Assembly (NCBI RefSeq): GCF_001460935.1 | Contig: NZ_LN906597.1 | Coordinates: 1,379,825-1,443,824 of the forward strand | Direction of reading: 5' to 3' | DNA length: 64,000 nucleotides | Source: Candidatus Ichthyocystis hellenicum | Lineage (GTDB): Bacteria; Pseudomonadota; Gammaproteobacteria; Burkholderiales; 2013Ark19i | Part shown: positions 34,958 through 45,255 of the stretch, one piece after another | Position numbering within the stretch: the first letter of the stretch is position 1 | How the letters are laid out: each line of letters begins with the position of its first letter | Program-made: the position numbers and the translations under genes | Notes under the pieces: model-generated | What the model saw: the letters and a program-made list of their open reading frames with translations, nothing else | Databases searched by the model: none | Told to the model about the DNA's origin: nothing

Positions 34958-37054
34958 TATTACATCTCCTACATTATTCCAAAGACAAATTCCATAACTG
35001 CTGTAAGTGTATATAAATCAAAACATTTAATGTAATGATTTTTTTACATTTATTACGGAATAATAAAACATAGGCATTGACATTATGTTATTCATTAATA
35101 CAGCATTTAATACCTACAGTATTACCTTGAACACCATTATCTTTTGTATAGCAAGCAATATAATATTCGCTCTTAAGCTTTACTTGTTTTTAAAAAATTT
35201 AACTTATATATTGCCATATATCATTTTGCAATATATCATTTAATAAATAAAATTATTCGATACAGATACTATAAACATGTAAATCAGATTGCGGTGCTGC
35301 TTGTATACAATAAACAAATCATATGTTTTTATAATTAATTTATTGCTCTTATGTACACATAATTTAGTTAAAAACTGATCCTAATAAATTGATATTAAAT
35401 TATTACTTGAATAATTAGTGCAAATAGACATTGATAGTGCTTAAAAATACATTTTAAAACATATCTTATATATAAAATATAAATTTACATTTTACTAATA
35501 AAATAATTCAACAGCATTAAAAATATAGGACCCCTTATAAATACCTACATATTGGCACAATATAAATTTTATAAAGCACCACTTTTCTTAAAAACAAAAA
35601 ATCTTAAAAAATCTTTATCACAGAATAAATAATTATAAATAGTATAAATGCAGACTCATTATTAAGGAGAAGTAAAAAATTAAGAGCTATGTCCTTTAAA
35701 AACTCATCATAATCTTTGTTTACTTGTAACTTAAATATAAATTCAAATACAAACGTTGATATGAGTTTAAAATTTCTACCCACCCCCTACCGGGATAATT
35801 TTAAGTACAGAAATAAAGATCGCCACTACCACAAAAAACAACACCTAACAAATGCTTCAATACAAATAGTGATAAGGGCAAAATCACCTAATATAAAAAC
35901 ATTAGTACTATAAAATAATCCCTGAATCACTACTCTACAACATCTCATATAAGCTCAATATACATACCACCTGTAATACTATCCCTAAAAAAACATAAAT
36001 TAGTGAATAATAAATTATTGAATGCATTATTTTACTATTACTAATAGAAAGGAGACATACATGATTATAGACAGGCAATTAATGTCTTCAGAGTAAATAA
36101 AGGGTATATTCTTACTACAACAATACTTACCAGTCTAAATCAAACTTATGCAATTATACTATTTACATAAATGTTATGCTTACAGAACGCGTTCGACTAT
36201 TTTAAATATTATATATATATTGAAAATTAGCTTATAAACCTTACTTCATCACATAAAAAACAAATGCTTAGGAATATCAATCATATTGCTGCTTGCCATT
36301 AATAATATTGGAATAGAACATGAGATACTGGTAGGAATTAAATACCAATTAAATCAATAGAACAAGTAAGTAATGTAAAAAGTTTACATATTAGTTTTTT
36401 ATATTCCATACGAAATATCTTTTAACTTACCTAAAAACTAATCAACTTGAATGTCGTATTAAGATGGCTTTATATATGGCAAATCACAACATAAAACAAC
36501 TTACTTATATTTCTATTTTCATGGAGCCACTATGACAGTGTTATATCAAAAAAATTTTTACCTTCTTTGTAATCAAAACATGAATAAACATAAGCCATTT
36601 TTAACGCGATACAACCGCACCCACAGTAGAACCCCTTCCTCAACAAAATATCATCTACATCTGAAGCTAGAGGTTTATACCCAAACCTCACACATAAAGC
36701 ATCCCGTTTTTTCATGGAAGCAAAAATTACAATTCCAATTGATGTTTCTTCGTGTACTGCCTATGAAAATCCTATGCTATGGGTAACGGAAGTATAATTT
36801 TTTTCAGATAAAACACATCTCCTATCTTTAAATTATATATAAATAAGCTACAAATTAAACAAGCTACAAATTTAAATTAACCTGTAACAACAACTAAACT
36901 AAATATTTAATCAACACACCTCTAGCCGAAAAAACCATGCGGGCCATTTCACTAGCTTTACAGAAAACACATTTTTAATTAATTATTTTTATCAATTTTA
37001 ATATTATGTCTAAATATGTTAGCCTGATACATAAAAACAAAGCATTAATATCTA
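34958..37054. other. Long gene-poor AT-rich region
   Basis: About 2.1 kb. Short open frames exist on both strands (for example a 61-codon Cys-containing frame at 36530-36715 minus), none with a convincing ribosome site plus family match. Possibly old gene remains beyond recognition. Confidence 0.4.
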
Positions 37055-37816
37055 TTATCCGGTAATACTTTCAAGCGACTCATCATCATAACCTACATCA
37101 TAATCATCTTCATCTTCATAATCCTCATCTCCATCATCTTCATCATCTCCATCGTCATCTTCATCTTCATCTTCATCATCTTCATCATCGTAATCATCAT
37201 CCTCATAATCACCATAATCCTCATCATCCTCACCATCCTCACCATCCTCACCATACTCATTATTAGGTATTTGCATTTTTATTTCTTTTATTGGAAATTG
37301 AAGTCCTTCCAAACTAAATTTAAATACACCTTCTTCAGCATTGATACCATCTAGCAGAGAAAAATCCATCTCATTATCTACCAGTTCATGTTTAACACTC
37401 GTACTCCAGCCATTAGCGTATTTAGAGTGTCCTTGCATGTACTGCTGAGATTCGTATTTTCCACTCCACATACACATAGTTAAACACGTGTCTTTTCCCA
37501 ATCCTAGATAATTAAACGTATGATCACAATATGATAGAGGTTCAAACAAGTGCACATATTGCAAAAACCTAGATAGAAATACAGCCGCTAAATCATCTAG
37601 GGCAGATATACACTTGGCTACACCATTCCTACAAATACCACAAACCACATCTGCAATAGAAACACGATCCAACGCCCCCGAATACAACGATGGCCTATTA
37701 CACAAACTATGATCTGTATTGGAAAAACAAAAACTGGAAAATGTCCTCACGAAACCGGAACTACATACCTCTGCCTCAAATCTTTCCATTAAGCGACCAA
37801 ATATACTAAGATTCAT
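37055..37816 (-). CDS. Single-module relative of the large two-module family, with acidic tail
   Basis: 253 aa; AGGGG stands nine bases before the ATG. Residues about 49-94 (DRVSIADVVCGICRNGVAKCISALDDLAAVFLSRFLQYVHL, written here in parts: VSIADVVCGI, KCISALDDLA, FLSRFLQYV) line up with the second module of the large proteins (GSIADIICSL, KYLDAMS.FT, FM.KSLQYV), and GKYESQQYMQGHSKYA (119-134) with GEYGSLQYMCDYFKYY. The rest of the module is missing. Residues about 187-247 are almost only Asp, Glu, Gly and Tyr. So this is a short head-only family member fused to a polyacidic tail, on the opposite strand to the large genes. Acidic tails can bind basic proteins or calcium; here that is only a possibility. 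Confidence 0.65.
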   Translation of the reverse strand: MNLSIFGRLMERFEAEVCSSGFVRTFSSFCFSNTDHSLCNRPSLYSGALDRVSIADVVCGICRNGVAKCISALDDLAAVFLSRFLQYVHLFEPLSYCDHTFNYLGLGKDTCLTMCMWSGKYESQQYMQGHSKYANGWSTSVKHELVDNEMDFSLLDGINAEEGVFKFSLEGLQFPIKEIKMQIPNNEYGEDGEDGEDDEDYGDYEDDDYDDEDDEDEDEDDDGDDEDDGDEDYEDEDDYDVGYDDESLESITG

Positions 37817-39127
37817 GTTTTACATCCCCTAAATTAACGTATCTATACACAAAGTTATAATAAAATACAAACACAGTGATACAGATGGTACTACAAGTAC
37901 TACAAATTTGTGTAGCATGTGAAAAACATATGATATCTAACTTTTGATAATATTAAAATGCATTATATGAAAATAGCTATGCATTAGTAGATACACAGAT
38001 ATATACGAAATAAATATAACTTAATAATGTAAATATTTAATAAATAATGATTAGTGGTTATTTGTATCTTTTTACTAAAAACAAGATAACAGACTACTTC
38101 GTCATAATAAAAATAACAGTAGGCGCTATGATCACGGTATAAATCACTAGAGAAAAATTTGGAAAGTCTTAGGTGCCTTATAACTATGATATTATCCTAG
38201 GAGTTAGTTATCTTTCTGCCTATAAAATTTATGAATCCCATTACTCGATGTCACTCACCCATCAAGTACCATAACTTTTCTATATTTAAGCTTTCGATAC
38301 TAATTATTTATAATGCAAATATTATCTATGCTGCAACTATAATAAACCCATATTATTTAAATCAACATTATATTAGATCGGTGATAATTTTAGCAGCAGA
38401 AATTAAAACCGCTCACCTGTAATGAAAAGTTGTATCTACATTCAATAATAAAATTACTACGAATTAAAATTTATCATGAAGTAACCTATCATGAAGTAAC
38501 AAGAAATATCAGATTCAAATACAGAACTAGAACTAACAAATACAAAACCAATGATACAGCACTAACATCGTGCTCATTTTTATACTCATTAATTGGTATA
38601 GTACAATATATTTGATTAACTTAAAATAAATCAAAAGTCATAATTTTTTGTCAAAGAAAAATTAGTACTTCCTTTATCAAAAAGCAACGATCACAGAAAT
38701 GATATTGAGCAACATTACATAAAAGGGAAAAAGGGCAAAGAATGAAATTTATCTATTGTAAACATAATTAATTATTTAGTCATGATAAATGCATAGTAAA
38801 ATCCCCATTACTCACAACATCCTGTCAGTAATAATAAACCTATACCTATTCCAAATTAATTCTAGTTAACTACTATAAACATTTAAGTTCTATCCTATAA
38901 ATAATACTGTCTTCTAGCTAACAACAGCCAAAAATATTTTCATTATCAAAATGTAATTACTAGTTCTCCTGAGTAATAAATAGCATAGAAAAAACCACCG
39001 CTTCACAACCATATAATCAATAAATAAATACTATCACATTGATTTTATTTATATGCTTACAGTTATAAACTGATAATGTTATATTGGGTGTCTTCATAAG
39101 TGTCACTTTCCTATCGGTGTTTACAAA
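37817..39127. other. Gene-poor region upstream of the large array
   Basis: About 1.3 kb, AT-rich, between divergent genes. No supported coding sequence or remnant seen. Confidence 0.4.
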
Positions 39128-41611
39128 GTGAAAAATACTGGCACTAGCTCTTTAAATAAAGAGGGTAAATTAGCTGATGGGGACATGACCTCCATACCAT
39201 GTCAACCTTCTTGCTCTGGTGCTGGTGCTGGTGCTGGTGCTGGTGGTTCACAAAATTCACCTGAGTATGCATCTATCCATTCATTATCCACTCTTATGCA
39301 AATAGATTGTAGCTTCATCGATGTAACTTCTGACGATGTTTATAATCTTATATCTAGCATACGTAGTAGAAATTTATCTCAGTATAGATCTTCCATGCAT
39401 GTATTCCTAGAATCATGTATGTCTAAATCTCTTCAACACCTTCGTCTGTTTAAAGTTGAACCACTTATCTCTTATGAAAAAATAAATTCTGATCCAAATC
39501 CTAATGAAGACGAATATATCGTTCACAATAAAGAAGAATACAATTCCCTGCAATATATGTGTGACTATCTTAAATATTATATGTTGGAAGAAAATTACGT
39601 AGAAGTTTTACCTCCAATGGATGAATTTATCGCTAATTATATCGAAGAAAATGAATGCAATAGAATAATTAATGCAGTAAAAAGGGAAACAAATGTAGAA
39701 AAATGTTCACGGTTTAGAGCAAGATATGGACCAACAGTTGACATTCCACCCACGGGAGTCGATAAAAGAGTATTATATACCAGAAGTGGACACTCATTTA
39801 AATCATCAATTGAAAAATTGGAACATGATGAATCCGATTCTTGTGGTAAAAGTACTATTAATCGAGATCTTATATCAAAATTTATATCTCCAGGATCAGG
39901 AAAAAAAATAATCAGTAAGGATAGCACGATTAGAGCAATGAAATTATCTAGTAATAATTACACTTCCTCTTACAACTGGTATGCTCAAAGTTTCGTAAAA
40001 TTCCACATATTACTTAGCGATAAATTTGAAAAGGCAGCTAATGATAAAAAATCGCTTATTGGTAGAAGCACGTACTTACGAAACATTGCTAAAGATAGGG
40101 AGAGACTTAGGAATGCCGAGCTCAAAACTAGAGATATTATCATCAAAATTTTTATGCAGTATTACTTATCGCTCAAAAATCAATTTAAATTTATCTTCAA
40201 ACATATATTTAAAGATAAATTAGACCTTCTAAATGGAGAATTTGAACTGCCGCCAGCACCGGAAAAATGTTCACTATTGAAGCAAACAACAATGTCAGAT
40301 AATCATCGCTGTAAAATAATTTCTGATATGGAAATTGTTAGACATCGCATGGGTAATTATTTATCAAAAATTGAACATAAACATGAAGAAAGTGAAAAAC
40401 TTTACACAGAAAACGCAATACTTATTAGAAATAAATGTGAAGGCTATATTATAAGTCTTGAAAGTAAAGAAGACTACGACAGCACACACACACCACTTTT
40501 CCCTAGTACTAGTCTAGGTACAAATCATGAAATAAGAGAAGATAAAAGTGATACTGGTACTAATGCTCAATCATCTCATCTTGGAGCTATGAGCAAACCA
40601 TCTTCGAAATCATTTAATACCATATCTGGGCTCAACGCATCATCCGGAATCAAATGGGTAGACCCTGGATTAGTGGATCCTGGATCTATTGCAGATATTG
40701 TTTGCAGCCTTGATAACAAAGATGTACGTAAGTACTTATCTGCAATGAGCATTTTCACAGCAAAATTCATGCATAAATCTTTGAAATATACTCGAGCACT
40801 TAAAATAGCCCTACCTAATTATACAGATACTTACCTAAATGATACAAGAGCAGATGGATATATTGCTAATAACAATGGCAATTATGGTCGCCTGCAATAC
40901 ATGTGTGATCACTTTAAATATTATGTATTAAGGAGTCAATTAGACCCCCTAGCATATGAGGAAATGACTGTTAAAGCATCAATTTCTCCACTACTAAAAA
41001 CAATTAATGATGAAGAGAAAAATTTTGAATTGAATGTTGGCACTAAACTTAGGGCAGAAAAAGTTGTATCGCTGGTTAATTATGAACATGACGAATACAA
41101 TCTACTAATTAAATCTATAGAAAAAGAGTACTTGAATTTATCTAAAACTAGAAAAATAATAATTGACGACATTAATCATAATAAAACTAAAATTTGGTCA
41201 TTAATTAGGCCACTAGACCTCTCATGCAGAGACCACTTAATTGAATGTTTAATGAAGTATTACTTATCAATCACAGATAGATTAGAATCTATTGCCAATT
41301 TGGAGTTTAAAAACATAGGCAGACAAGATCTAAATGACAGATTTGTACTGCCAGTATCAGCAGAAATTGGAGAATTAGTACATGAAGAAATAATTACTGA
41401 ATTACCAACTTTTTATTATATAAAAAGAAAAAATTTATTTTGTAGCGAAAATGTTTGTATGTGTAACTATTACGAAGGCACTTGCATGCCAGCAATACGA
41501 GTCCGTACTATGGAAAAAATTGTAGATCGCATGAAAGAATACATATTGTCCTTACACATCAAAGATAATGGAGAAGTTACACATAACAGCATACGGCTCT
41601 TCCGGCAATAG
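39128..41611 (+). CDS. Large two-module family protein, member 1
   Basis: 827 aa, GTG start, no known domain, no signal peptide or membrane span. General plan of the family, best seen with residue numbers of the member at 51145: Ser-rich N-terminus (1-66); module 1 (68-422) made of a head (IDCSF.DV..., SSIHSRNL, FLESCM.KSL.YLRLFKVEPL, EY..LQYMCDYFKYYML) and a tail (RD.LI..FM.YYLS...KF, FELPVP, RM.NYLS); a variable linker; a FISGINISSG motif; module 2 (512-810) repeating the same order (IADI.CSL, FTAKFM.KSLQY.RALKV, LQYMCDYFKYY; RDELIKCLMEYYL, LVLPVP, RMKEYLLS) plus a CX4CXC motif. This member has a Gly-Ala run (GAGAGAGAGG) and GGSQNSP near the N-terminus. All-helical composition is likely. 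Function unknown. Confidence 0.75.
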   Translation: MKNTGTSSLNKEGKLADGDMTSIPCQPSCSGAGAGAGAGGSQNSPEYASIHSLSTLMQIDCSFIDVTSDDVYNLISSIRSRNLSQYRSSMHVFLESCMSKSLQHLRLFKVEPLISYEKINSDPNPNEDEYIVHNKEEYNSLQYMCDYLKYYMLEENYVEVLPPMDEFIANYIEENECNRIINAVKRETNVEKCSRFRARYGPTVDIPPTGVDKRVLYTRSGHSFKSSIEKLEHDESDSCGKSTINRDLISKFISPGSGKKIISKDSTIRAMKLSSNNYTSSYNWYAQSFVKFHILLSDKFEKAANDKKSLIGRSTYLRNIAKDRERLRNAELKTRDIIIKIFMQYYLSLKNQFKFIFKHIFKDKLDLLNGEFELPPAPEKCSLLKQTTMSDNHRCKIISDMEIVRHRMGNYLSKIEHKHEESEKLYTENAILIRNKCEGYIISLESKEDYDSTHTPLFPSTSLGTNHEIREDKSDTGTNAQSSHLGAMSKPSSKSFNTISGLNASSGIKWVDPGLVDPGSIADIVCSLDNKDVRKYLSAMSIFTAKFMHKSLKYTRALKIALPNYTDTYLNDTRADGYIANNNGNYGRLQYMCDHFKYYVLRSQLDPLAYEEMTVKASISPLLKTINDEEKNFELNVGTKLRAEKVVSLVNYEHDEYNLLIKSIEKEYLNLSKTRKIIIDDINHNKTKIWSLIRPLDLSCRDHLIECLMKYYLSITDRLESIANLEFKNIGRQDLNDRFVLPVSAEIGELVHEEIITELPTFYYIKRKNLFCSENVCMCNYYEGTCMPAIRVRTMEKIVDRMKEYILSLHIKDNGEVTHNSIRLFRQ

Positions 41612-42493
41612 ATGCAGATAAAAATTAGAAATATAAAAATTATCACATTACTTTAGCATTAAACAAAAAAATTACACCTGATATATCACCTAATATGTTG
41701 AGGCCGTATTGATCAACAAAAAACAAGAGATATAAGTAAAGAGATATAAGTAAATAATTTAAGATAGTAATCAAGATTAAGCAAAGAAGATGGTTATTCA
41801 CCTGAATATATTACCCCTAGTATGGTTATATATAAATGTTAAAAGAGATGAAGAAGGAAAATGTGAATTACACATATTGGAATTAAATTTACCGCAAAAT
41901 AAATTGTCTTCTGAATTTATTATATTGATATTGATCAATATGGGCATCAATAAATATCCCTAAAAATATGATTATTATTAGTAGAAAATAAGCAGGAGAA
42001 ACTAGCCGATAACACTATCTGGTGCTTAAATAATAAGGCTTATATCATTAGATCTATAAATTAGATAAATTTTAACTAGTTAACTAGGTGTTTATGTAAT
42101 ATTAATTAAATATATATTTCGATCTATGATCTATGAATAATTTATAAAATCATCGATGATTATGGATTACAAGCCACCAGCAATAAGAGAAATTTCTAAA
42201 GCTTTACTCAATCAAACTAGCAATAAAAAATCTATTTTTTTTATACCAGCAATAGCCTATGTACTGATTACAGTTAACCTGATATCATTGTTGTGCTTAC
42301 ACTTCGGATAACAGATAAAAAAGTGGGAGATGTTCTAAAAAAATTGCTCCCACGATGGGCTATAAATAAATATTATTATCGTTATTTTGATTATATACTC
42401 GATGATACAAAGCAGAATATGCATTATTACTACTGACCCGCGGCTTACACTAGTTTCGTTTATACATTTATCAATAAAAGGAAAAATATTAAT
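41612..42493. other. Spacer with a weak large-family remnant
   Basis: Around 41850-41910 the sequence GATGAAGAAGGAAAATGTGA followed by TTGGAATTAAATTTACCGCA resembles the module-2 region coding DEEGKFKLQIGIDAEE of the gene at 51145. Otherwise nothing recognised. Confidence 0.35.
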
Positions 42494-44863
42494 TTGGATC
42501 TGAAATTGATATTAACTGACTGTGATGAGGATCATCTATCGGATCGTTCTTATGATTTTAGAAATGACAGCTCAATAAACTCACCCGAATCTTCACCTTC
42601 CAGTAAAGTATCAGAGCTTGTGCAAATAGATTGTAGTTTTGTAGATGTAAATCCTATCGTTATTTCCGAAATTATATCCAGCATCCACAGTAAAAATTCA
42701 TCCCAGTATAAATCTGCCATGAATTTTTTATTAGAATCATGTATGTCTAAATCTTTGGAATACCTGAGTTTGCTTAAAGTAGAACCCCTCACCTCTAGCG
42801 AAAAAATAAATTTTGATCCTAATCCAGATAGAGATGAATATATTATCAAAAATAAAAATGAATATGGAAGATTACAATATATGTGTGATTATTTTAAATA
42901 TTACATGACGGGAAATTGCTTAGAAGTTGTATCGCCAACAGACGAATTTATTGTTAACTGTATTGAGGAAAAAAGATGCGCTGAGAGAATTAATGTAATC
43001 AAAAGAAAAACCAATGCTGATAAATGTCATAGATATGAAGCAAAATATGGGCCCACAGTAAATGTTCCACCTATAGGTACTGATTACAGAATACTGTACA
43101 CCAGAACTGGGTATTCACTTAAATTATTGCTTGAAAAATTTATGCAAAGTGAAATTTATGCTGATCGTAAAAAATTTACAAATCCAGGATTAATATCCAA
43201 GTTCATAGTTCCAGGATCAGGATCAGCAAAAAAATTAATTATCAATAATGGGATGATTAAAAAAATAAGGGCATCTAGTAACAATTGCATTTCAGCTAGC
43301 GATTGGTATGCAAGCAGTTTTATGAAATATCACTTATTTCTTGGTGAAAAATTTCAGCAAATATCATGCGCTAAAAAATCAATTGTTAATGAAAGTTCAA
43401 ACTTGAATAACATTATTAATGCCAAAAAATCACTAAGAGATGCCGACCTTAAAACTAGAGACATGATCATTAATAGTCTCATGAAATATTATCTGTCACT
43501 CAAAGATAAATTCGAATACATTTATAGGTGTAGGTTTAATAGTGAATCAGAATTTACTAAAGAATTTGACCTTCCAGTACCAAAAGAATTATCATTATTG
43601 GAACAAAAATTATCGTCTGAAGAATATCATCACAAAATAGATTCCGATATGAAAATTGTCAGAAGTCGTATGAATAACTATCTATCAAAAATTGATTACA
43701 AGGATAGAGAAAGCAGAGAATTTTATAAAGAAAAAAATATGATACTTATCAAGAATAAGTACAAAACCTATACTATAAAGTATGAGGACACAGAAAACAC
43801 TTCTACTGTTAGATTACATAAAAAATACGAATCTGAAACAGTTAAAGATGAAGGGATAAATATTTTTACGAGAAAAATATCCCGTAGCATTGTAATTACT
43901 GGTTCCTGCTTAATACCTCTAAAATCATCTAATTTCATATCTGGAATTAATATATCGTCTATCACAAAACAAATAGACCCAGGATTAGTAGATCATAGAT
44001 CTATTGCAGATATTATTTGTAGCATCGATAATAATGATATACATAGGTATAAATCAGCCATTAATATTTTTACGGCAAGATTCATGTCCAGATCTCTGCA
44101 GTATGTTCGAGCACTTAACGTAGATTTACCATATTGCAATGACAGTTACTACAATGATTACCACAGCGATCCAGACCTGGATGAATATATTGTTCAGAGT
44201 GAGGGCGAATACAAACGCTTACAGTACATGTGTGATTATTTTAAGTATTACATATTGGAAAGTCAATTAGAATCTCTAGCATATGAAGAGACAAGTATTA
44301 GAGAAGATTTACCTCTACTAAGCACCATTAATACTGAGGAGGAAAAACATGGACCACATACCGGAATTGAATTTTCCGCAGAAGAATATGACCTATTAAT
44401 AAAATCTATAAAAATAGAATGCTTACAACTTATGGAAAATAGAAAAAAATTAATTTTTGATATTGATAAACATAAAACCAAAATTAAATTACTACTTAGA
44501 CCATTAGATTGCCCAGTTAGGGATGAATTAATTAAATGTTTAATGGAGTATTACCTATTAATTATAGATAAATTTGAATCTATAGCTGATTTAGAGTTTA
44601 AAAACATAAATAGACCTTTAACTGAAAAATTTATACTACCGGTACCAAAAGTAGCTGCAGAAATAGTACATAGAGAAATACACACCAGACAAACAGTTTA
44701 TGGGTATAATGTTGCATTCAGAGAAAACTTTTTTTGTGATGAAAACAATTGTCTATGTACTGATAATCATGGATACAGTCCCTTTACAGCAATACGTAGA
44801 CTAATTATGGAAACTGTTGCAGATCGGATGAAGAACTACCTATTATCACTAAACAATGAATAA
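42494..44863 (+). CDS. Large two-module family protein, member 2
   Basis: 789 aa. Start uncertain: the first usual start codon is TTG at 42494, 12 bases after an AAAGG; no in-frame ATG precedes the conserved head, so an ATT at 42488 with ideal spacing is also possible. Short N-terminus (DCDEDHLSDRSYDFRNDSSINSP in parts), then VQIDCSFVDV. Both modules complete: FLESCMSKSLEYLSLLKVEPL and FTARFMSRSLQYVRALNVDLP; CX4CXC as CDENNCLC. The C-terminus stops just after RMKNYLLSLNNE, without the DNGE.. HNS tail of the others. Linker about 75 residues, Lys-rich. Confidence 0.75.
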   Translation: MDLKLILTDCDEDHLSDRSYDFRNDSSINSPESSPSSKVSELVQIDCSFVDVNPIVISEIISSIHSKNSSQYKSAMNFLLESCMSKSLEYLSLLKVEPLTSSEKINFDPNPDRDEYIIKNKNEYGRLQYMCDYFKYYMTGNCLEVVSPTDEFIVNCIEEKRCAERINVIKRKTNADKCHRYEAKYGPTVNVPPIGTDYRILYTRTGYSLKLLLEKFMQSEIYADRKKFTNPGLISKFIVPGSGSAKKLIINNGMIKKIRASSNNCISASDWYASSFMKYHLFLGEKFQQISCAKKSIVNESSNLNNIINAKKSLRDADLKTRDMIINSLMKYYLSLKDKFEYIYRCRFNSESEFTKEFDLPVPKELSLLEQKLSSEEYHHKIDSDMKIVRSRMNNYLSKIDYKDRESREFYKEKNMILIKNKYKTYTIKYEDTENTSTVRLHKKYESETVKDEGINIFTRKISRSIVITGSCLIPLKSSNFISGINISSITKQIDPGLVDHRSIADIICSIDNNDIHRYKSAINIFTARFMSRSLQYVRALNVDLPYCNDSYYNDYHSDPDLDEYIVQSEGEYKRLQYMCDYFKYYILESQLESLAYEETSIREDLPLLSTINTEEEKHGPHTGIEFSAEEYDLLIKSIKIECLQLMENRKKLIFDIDKHKTKIKLLLRPLDCPVRDELIKCLMEYYLLIIDKFESIADLEFKNINRPLTEKFILPVPKVAAEIVHREIHTRQTVYGYNVAFRENFFCDENNCLCTDNHGYSPFTAIRRLIMETVADRMKNYLLSLNNE

Positions 44864-45255
44864 TCCGTACACAATAAGGAACTTCCTCTATCTCTATTAT
44901 AGAGATACCATAAAAATTGCTAAATTTTCAACAACACTTTACTTTATATAATGAAACGTAATTACAAAATTGTTTTACCTACACATTAAAAATTATCTTA
45001 TAAAATGAGAGCATGATCTTACGTTAAATCAATCTAAGGTTGAGTATATCAATAAAAAATTATCTCTTTCATTTATCTATAAAAATCACACCTTGTTATA
45101 AAAAACTTACAATGATTATTGCACAAACATATAGTATCATGGGAAATATATTGCGTATATTCTCTACTTGATATTCAAAATTATCTACTGAGACTATTAA
45201 TTTATCCCAACCATGTATATTTTAGTGTAACTTATTGATCGGTTCTTAATATAAA
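44864..45255. other. Spacer, no gene recognised
   Basis: About 390 bp of AT-rich sequence between large-family members 2 and 3; no remnant seen. Confidence 0.4.

Noticed and set aside
35716-35913. 65-codon plus-strand frame in the gene-poor region
   Set aside because: Starts with TTG, no ribosome site and no family match.
36530-36715. 61-codon minus-strand frame with GFYCGCGC
   Set aside because: Cys-rich and open but no convincing ribosome site, no relative in the window and too short to support.
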